Part shown: positions 1 to 6,200 of the stretch, piece after piece
Layout of the letters: each line of letters opens with the position of its first letter
Numbering within the stretch: position 1 is the stretch's first letter
DNA from: JBFWVD01 sp050246915
GTDB taxonomy: Bacteria; Actinomycetota; Acidimicrobiia; Acidimicrobiales; Ilumatobacteraceae
Assembly: GCA_050246915.1 (NCBI GenBank)
Contig: JBFWVD010000130.1
Coordinates: 1-10,221 of the forward strand
Direction: 5' to 3'
DNA length: 10,221 nt
Program-made: the position numbers and the translations under genes
Notes under the pieces: model-generated
What the model was told of the DNA's origin: nothing
Databases searched by the model: none
Seen by the model: the letters and a program-made list of their open reading frames with translations, nothing else

Positions 1-72
1 CGCTCCGAGCTTCTGTGCGCTCACCCAGATCGCGCCGACCTGGCCTGAGTGAGCGCGCACGGGCGCGGAGCG
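1..72. repeat. Imperfect inverted repeat at the left window edge
   Basis: Arms 1-24 and 49-72 are reverse complements at 19 of 24 positions. The outer 7 bp (1-7 with 66-72) and an inner 8 bp (17-24 with 49-56, GCGCTCAC/GTGAGCGC) pair perfectly, leaving a 24-nt spacer. A run of only three T follows at 73-75, so as a terminator for a rightward gene outside the window it would be weak. The right arm is followed by GTTTGTGCGC, which echoes CTTCTGTGCGC inside the left arm. I see no gene in 1-155. It could be a terminator, an intergenic repeat element or an operator. Confidence 0.4.
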
Positions 73-155
73 TTTGTGCGCAAGGGGGGTGACAGGGGGT
101 GTGGCCCCGGGGACGGAGATGAGGACGGTCGCCCGTGATCCACCCCACGACAGAA

Positions 156-189
156 AGAGGCTCCCCGCCCCGAAGGGCGAGGAGCCTCT
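156..189 (-). terminator. Rho-independent terminator of the giant secreted-protein gene
   Basis: Read on the minus strand, this is a GC-rich hairpin about 70 nt after the stop codon at 260. A 9-bp outer stem (156-164 with 181-189) is followed by one C/A mismatch (165/180) and a 5-bp inner stem (166-170 with 175-179). The loop is closed as C-UUCG-G, the classic ultra-stable tetraloop. The minus-strand sequence after the stem is TTCTGTC, only moderately U-rich. No T-run follows on the plus strand, so it most likely acts on the leftward transcript. Confidence 0.85.
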
Positions 190-259
190 CATGCGGGCCC
201 GCGGCGGTCGCGTTCCTCGCACGCTCGCAGGCCCCATCGGGCCCGCTGAGCGATCTTGA

Positions 260-3200
260 TCAGGTCACCGTCACGTCGACGGTGGCTGTCCCGATGTCGC
301 CCCAGCCGTCGGTCAGGGTCAACGTCACGGTGTACGTGCCGGCTGCCGGGAAGACGTGCGACGGGTTGGCCGTCGAGGTGTTCGCCGTCGCGTCGCCCCA
401 CGCCCACGAGTAGGTGAACGTGTTGCCGTCCTGGTCGGACGAGGCCGAGCTCGAGAAGGTGCAGAACAGCCCGGTGCACGACGGTGTGCCGATCACAGCC
501 GTCGGCGCATGGTTGTCCGTCGGCTTGGCGATCACGACGTCGCGCGTCTCGGTGTCGGTCTTGCCCCATGCGTCGGTCACCGTCAGCGTCACCGTGTAGG
601 TGCCGTCTGCCGTGAAGGTCCTCGAGACGGAGCTCGACGTGCTGGTCGAGGTGATGTCCGCCCAGCTCCACAGGTAGCTGAACGAGTCGCCGTTCGGATC
701 CGACGAGCTGACACCCGGGATGCTGCAGCTGCGGGCGTTGCAGACGGGATCGCTGATCACCGCGACGGGCGGCAGGTTCGAGGCCGGCTCTGCGATCACG
801 ACGTCGCGGGTGATCGTGCCGACCGCTCCCCACACGTCGGTGAGGGTCAGCGTCACGACATACGTGCCGTCCGCGGGGAAGAGCTTGGTCGGCGACGCCG
901 ATGTGCTGGTCGTCGCCGGCGTGGTGCCGAAGTCCCACAGGTAGGTGTAGGTGTCACCGTCGGGGTCGGCCGAACCGGTGGCCGAGAACGTGCACGAGCG
1001 TGCCGTGCACACCGGAGTGGCGATGAACGCCACCGGGGCATCATTGTCGACAGGAGCCGTGAAGCTGACCTCGGTCGTGATCGTCCCGACCTTCCCCCAT
1101 GCGTCGGTGAGGGTGAGCGTCACCGTGTATGGCCCCACGCCCGGGAACGTGTGCGACGGAGCCGACAACGCGCTCGTCGCCGTGCCGTCGCCGAAGTTCC
1201 ACAGGTACGTGAACGAATCATCGTCTGGGTCGGTCGAGCCTGCGCTCGACAGGCTGCACGTCTTGGCAACGCACGACGGAGTCCCGATGACGGGCAGAGG
1301 TGCTGCGTTGTCGACGGGTTCGTGGATGCCGACGTCCTTGGTGACCTGTGCCGACTTGCCCCACGCGTCGGTGACGGTGAGGGTCACTGTGTAGTCGCCG
1401 TCCGCCGTGTACACCCGGGTGGGCGAGACGGATGTCGACGTCGCTCCGTCGCCGAAGGCCCATGCGTAGGTCAGCGGACCGCCGTTGACGTCCGACGAGC
1501 CGGTGGCGAAGAAGGCGCAGGTTCGTGCGACGCAGTTCGGGCCGCCGATCACGGGTGTCGGAGCGACGTTGCTGGCTGGCTCGGTGATGTCGAGCGTACG
1601 AGTGACCGTGGTCGACTTGCCCCAACCGTCGGTGGCGGTCAGGGTGACCGTGTAGATCCCGTCGGCTGCGAACGTCTTCGACGTGGACGTCGAGGTGCTC
1701 GTCGGTCCGCCGTCGCCGAAGTTCCACAGGTAGCTGATGGAATCACCCGTGTTCGGATCGGTCGACCCGCTGGCCGAGAAGTTGCAGGTGCGAGCCGTGC
1801 AGGCCGGTGTGTTGAAGACCGCGTTCGGAGGCAGGTTGCCCGCCGGCTCGACGATGGTGACGACCTTGGACGTCACGCCGCTGAGGCCGTTCTCGTCGCG
1901 GACGGTGAGCGTCACCGTGTAGCTGTTGGCGCTCGTGTACGTGCGGGTCGGCAACGGGCCCGAACCACTGCCGTTGCCGAAGTTCCACGAATACGTCAAC
2001 GCCGGTGCGTTCTCGTCGGTCGAAGTGCGACCGTCGAAGGTGCACACGTTCTGCGTGCACGTGTAGGTGAAGTTGGCCACGGGGGGCAGGTTGTTGGTGT
2101 CGTTCGTCACCGTGACCACACGTTCGCTGGGGACCGCCGTGACGAAGCCGTGCGAGTCCTCACCGCGGACCAGGACGGTGTAGCTGCCCGGTGGGATGAG
2201 CGGGGTGGTGTACGAGAAGTTCGAGCCGGGCGAACCAGGGCTGTTCAGGAAGGCGTTCCGCCAACTGGGGTTCGTGCTGGAGAACGCACCGGACGAGCTC
2301 ATGTACTGGCCCGCCGCGTTGCGCACGGCCACCTGAGCCTCGGCGATCTGGCGATCGTCCTCCACACGGCCACTGACGAAGATCTTGCCGTCGGTGAACG
2401 TGTCGCCGTCGGCCGGCGTCAGCAGGTTCTCGGTGACCGTGGGTGGCTGATCACCGGGGTAGATCGGATACCGCGAGGTCGCACCCGAGCTGGAGGCGTC
2501 CTGCTGGTTCGAGGTGTCGTAGGCGTAGGCCGTCACCGAGTAGTCGCCCTCGGTGGGGAGATCGACCGGCAAGGTCCACGTCGTGCTCGTCGCGCCCGGG
2601 TTGGCCAGCGTCGCGTTCAGCAAGGTGAAGCCGGCCTGCATCGTGCCGTTGGGCTGCAGGTAGCGGCTCGTGTCACGGTCCTGCACCGTCACCTTCACCG
2701 AGGAGACACCGATGTCGTCCGTGGCGGCACCGGCCAGATCGAGGTGCAGCGTCTGCAGCCCGGTCTGGGTGCCGGTCGGGGTGATCGTCGTGTCGGGGAA
2801 CGCGTCGCCCGGCACCTGGACGTTGATCGTCAATCGGCCGGTGTTGGAGTTCGCCGTCGACAGGCCGAGGTCGTCGACCGCACCGACCTGGAACGTGTAC
2901 ACACCGGTCGAGAGGTTGAACGGCGTCGTGTACGACCAGTTGTACGTCGTGCCGGCGATGCTGTTGCTCCCGCTGATCCGGTGTGAACCGGCGATCTGGT
3001 CGCTGCCCCACACACCGCCCGCCGAGAGGACTTCGCGGGTTGCGCTGTTCTGCAACCGGATGGCGACGTAGTCGAGGCCCTCGTCGTCGGTGGCCGTGCC
3101 GGAGAAGGTCAGCGGACTGCCGGGAGCGAGCGTGAGCGTCGGCGCCGGCGTCGGCGGCAGCATCTCGGCCGGAGTCTGGATCGTGACCGTCGGGGAGATG

Positions 3201-6200
3201 GCCGTATCGCTGACGATCCACGTGCGGTCGGCGCTGCGGAGGTCGGACTGACCGGACGTGTCGACTGCGATGGCCTGCAACGTCCACTCACCCTCGTAGG
3301 GCACTGTGAACTCGTACGACCACGTCGTGCTGAGAGCGCCCACGACGTCGGGCACGCCGCGGAAGGTGTTGTAGGTGGCGGAGGTGCTGCCGTCGTCCTG
3401 GAGGTAGCGGTTCTGCACGTCGCGCAGCGTGAAGGTGATCGACTGGATGCCGAGATCGTCGGTGGCGCTGCCGGTGACGGTGAAGGTCGTGGTCGGGATG
3501 ACGCTGCCCGAGGGACCCGAGACCCGCGTCGTCGGGGTCTCGTCAGCGAGGCCGAACGTCTCGATCCGCTTGATCGCCTTGGAGCTGTCCTGCGAGCCGT
3601 TGTTGCCCACCGTTCGGGCGTAGATCATCAGCCGGCGGTTCTCCGGGATGTTCAGCGTCAGCGACCAGTTCGTGTTCGTCGCGCCGGGTGAGGCGAGCGT
3701 GGCGTTGATCGTGTTCCCGACCCCGTTCGCCGCCCACGTCGTCAGGTCGTCGTTGAGGTAGCGGTTGGTGTCACGATCGCGGATCTCGACCTGCACCCGC
3801 TGGACCCCGCTCGTCGCCGACGCAGTGCCCGAGATGGTGAACGGCTCGCCGGCAGGCTCGACGCGACCCTCGATCGGATCGACGATGACCGTCTCGTTCG
3901 GCCCGACGGCCGGGATGGTGTTGAAGTCGTAGAAGGCGACGCGACCGACGTTGGCTTCACCCTGGGTCGTCGCGTCGCCGCCGGTGATGATGCCGCGGGG
4001 CAGTGCCTTCATCACCTTGTTGCCCTCGAAGGAGTTCGAGCCCGGGTTCCACTCGACGGCCTTGCCGTCGACCGGGTTCAGCGCACCGACGTGATCACGC
4101 AGCACGATGTCGTCGCCCAAGCCGTAGCCCGCGAGGCCTTGACCACGGCCATAACCGGTGTCGGTCAGACCGGGCCACGGATCAGGCGCCGTCGGCGACT
4201 CGTTGTAGTTGAAGTGACCACCGATGTAGATCGCCTGCTCGGTCACCGCCAGCGAGTACACGCTGTCGAAGGCACGCGAGATCCACAACGGCTGCACATC
4301 GTCGCCACCTGACATCGGGTAGGCCACGATCGTGTCGCTGATCGGCGGGCGGTCGCCGCCCGAACCCGACGACACGACGAAGTACTGATCGTTCGGGGCG
4401 ATGTCACCGGCGTAGATGCGGGTGATGCCACCGACGAACTGCAAGTTGTCGTCCCACAACCGGCTGCGCCACGGCAGCAACTGGTTCGTCGTCGTGTCGA
4501 TCAACGCGGGACCCATCCGCGTCTGGCCGTTGATCGTCGTGCCTGTGTGGACCACGAGCAGCTTGGTGCCGTCGTGGGAGAGGGTGAGGTCCTGCACCGT
4601 CAGGCCACCGTTGACACCGATGCCGCCGGCGAGGTCGTTCACGAAGCCGGTGATGACGGCGCCCGTGTTGATGTTCAACGCGGCCAGGCTCGCCCTCGGG
4701 ACACCGTTGATCGCTGTGAAGCGACCGCCGACGTACACGGTGGTGTTCGAGACGTCGACGCTCGACACCTGCGCATCGCCCTGCGCCGTGAAGCCGGTGA
4801 CCGTCGCGCCCGTGGTCGGGTCGATCGAGGCGATCTTGCGCTTGGTCACACCGTTCACGGTGTTGAACGTGCCGACCACGATGAGCTTGGTGCCGTCGGG
4901 CGAGGCTTCGATGTTCGTGACACCGCCGTCGAAGGTCGGGCGGAAGTTCGGATCGACGAGACCCGTGTTCATGTCGAACGCAGCCAGGAAGCGCTGGCTG
5001 TAGCTCGTGGTGTTCCCGTTCGCGTTGTTGCGGATGCTGGTGAACCCACCCGCCACGTACACCTTGGTGCCGATGTACTCGATGTCCCACATCTCACCGT
5101 CGGTGATCCGCGGCATGTTCGTCGAGACGACGTCGTTGGCGAGCCGCGTGTGGTTCGGCGTCGGCTGCAGCCCGGCCGCGCCGTTGGTCACCGTGATCTG
5201 AGCCGATGGCGCGCTCTGCGCGCTCGCGTTCCCGACTGCGTCGACAGCGTCGACGGTGTAGGTGTGGCTGCTGCCCGCTGCCAGACCCGTATCGGTGAAC
5301 GACAGAGTGGTCGTCTGACCCACCGGCGTCGCCCCACCATCTCGATACACCCGATACGTGATCGGCGTCGACGGATCGCTCGAGGCGGTCCAGCTGATCT
5401 GGATCTGGCCCGTCGCCGGGCTGCTGCCCGCGGGCGTCCCCGGCACCGTCGGGGCGGTGGTGTCGGTGGGGGTGCCGCCACCATCACCGGGGGTGGTGTC
5501 GATGACGACGTGGTCGTAGTTGGCGGTGAAGGTCTTGCGCGCCGTGTCACCGATCTGCATCCGACCAGCACCGGTGGTGCCCGTGCTGACCTGGTAGCCA
5601 TCGATGATCAGCACACCATCCCGGTACAGATCCCACGACGTGTTCGTGCCGACCGTGCCGCACAGCTCGACGTTGTGCCAACCCGTGCCCAGGTTCGTCG
5701 TGCTCGTCCGCGACGACCCCGCGAAGTCACTGCGGATCCCGAGCCGACCGTTCGACGCGACGAACACCTTCAACAACGCACCATTGCCCGACGTGCGCAG
5801 ACGGAACAGATCGAAGTTGTTCCCCGACGCCAGGTTCACGTTCACGCTCGCGCACAGCTGCGTCATCGCCGGACTGATCGTCCGGTACGCAGACGCCGAC
5901 TGGTTCGACGTCTGGATCCGCGCGCTCGGCTGAGCCGGACTACCTGCCGTCGTCGACAACGTCACCCGAGTCGCCGTCCACGAGCTCAGGTTGGCGAACT
6001 CCTCGGCCCACACCGCCGTCCCAGCAGCCTGCACCGTGATCGACGCCGACGCCGCACTCTTCGCGCTCGCATTGTCCTGCGCATCGACCGCATCCACCTG
6101 ATAGGTGTGACTCGAACCAGCCACCAGACCCGTGTCGGTGAAGCTCGTCGTCGTCGTCTGACCCACCGGCGTCGCGTTGCCGTCGCGGTAGATCCGATAC

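Noticed and set aside
74..259. Short open frame of 61 codons upstream of the giant gene's end
   Set aside because: It runs through the terminator hairpin, has no domain and shows no codon structure.
356..2986. Plus-strand open frame of 876 codons opposite the PKD and Ig-like region
   Set aside because: It is Arg/Gly/Val-rich with no domain, and lies wholly within a well-supported coding region with clear PKD repeats on the other strand. It is a GC-driven shadow.
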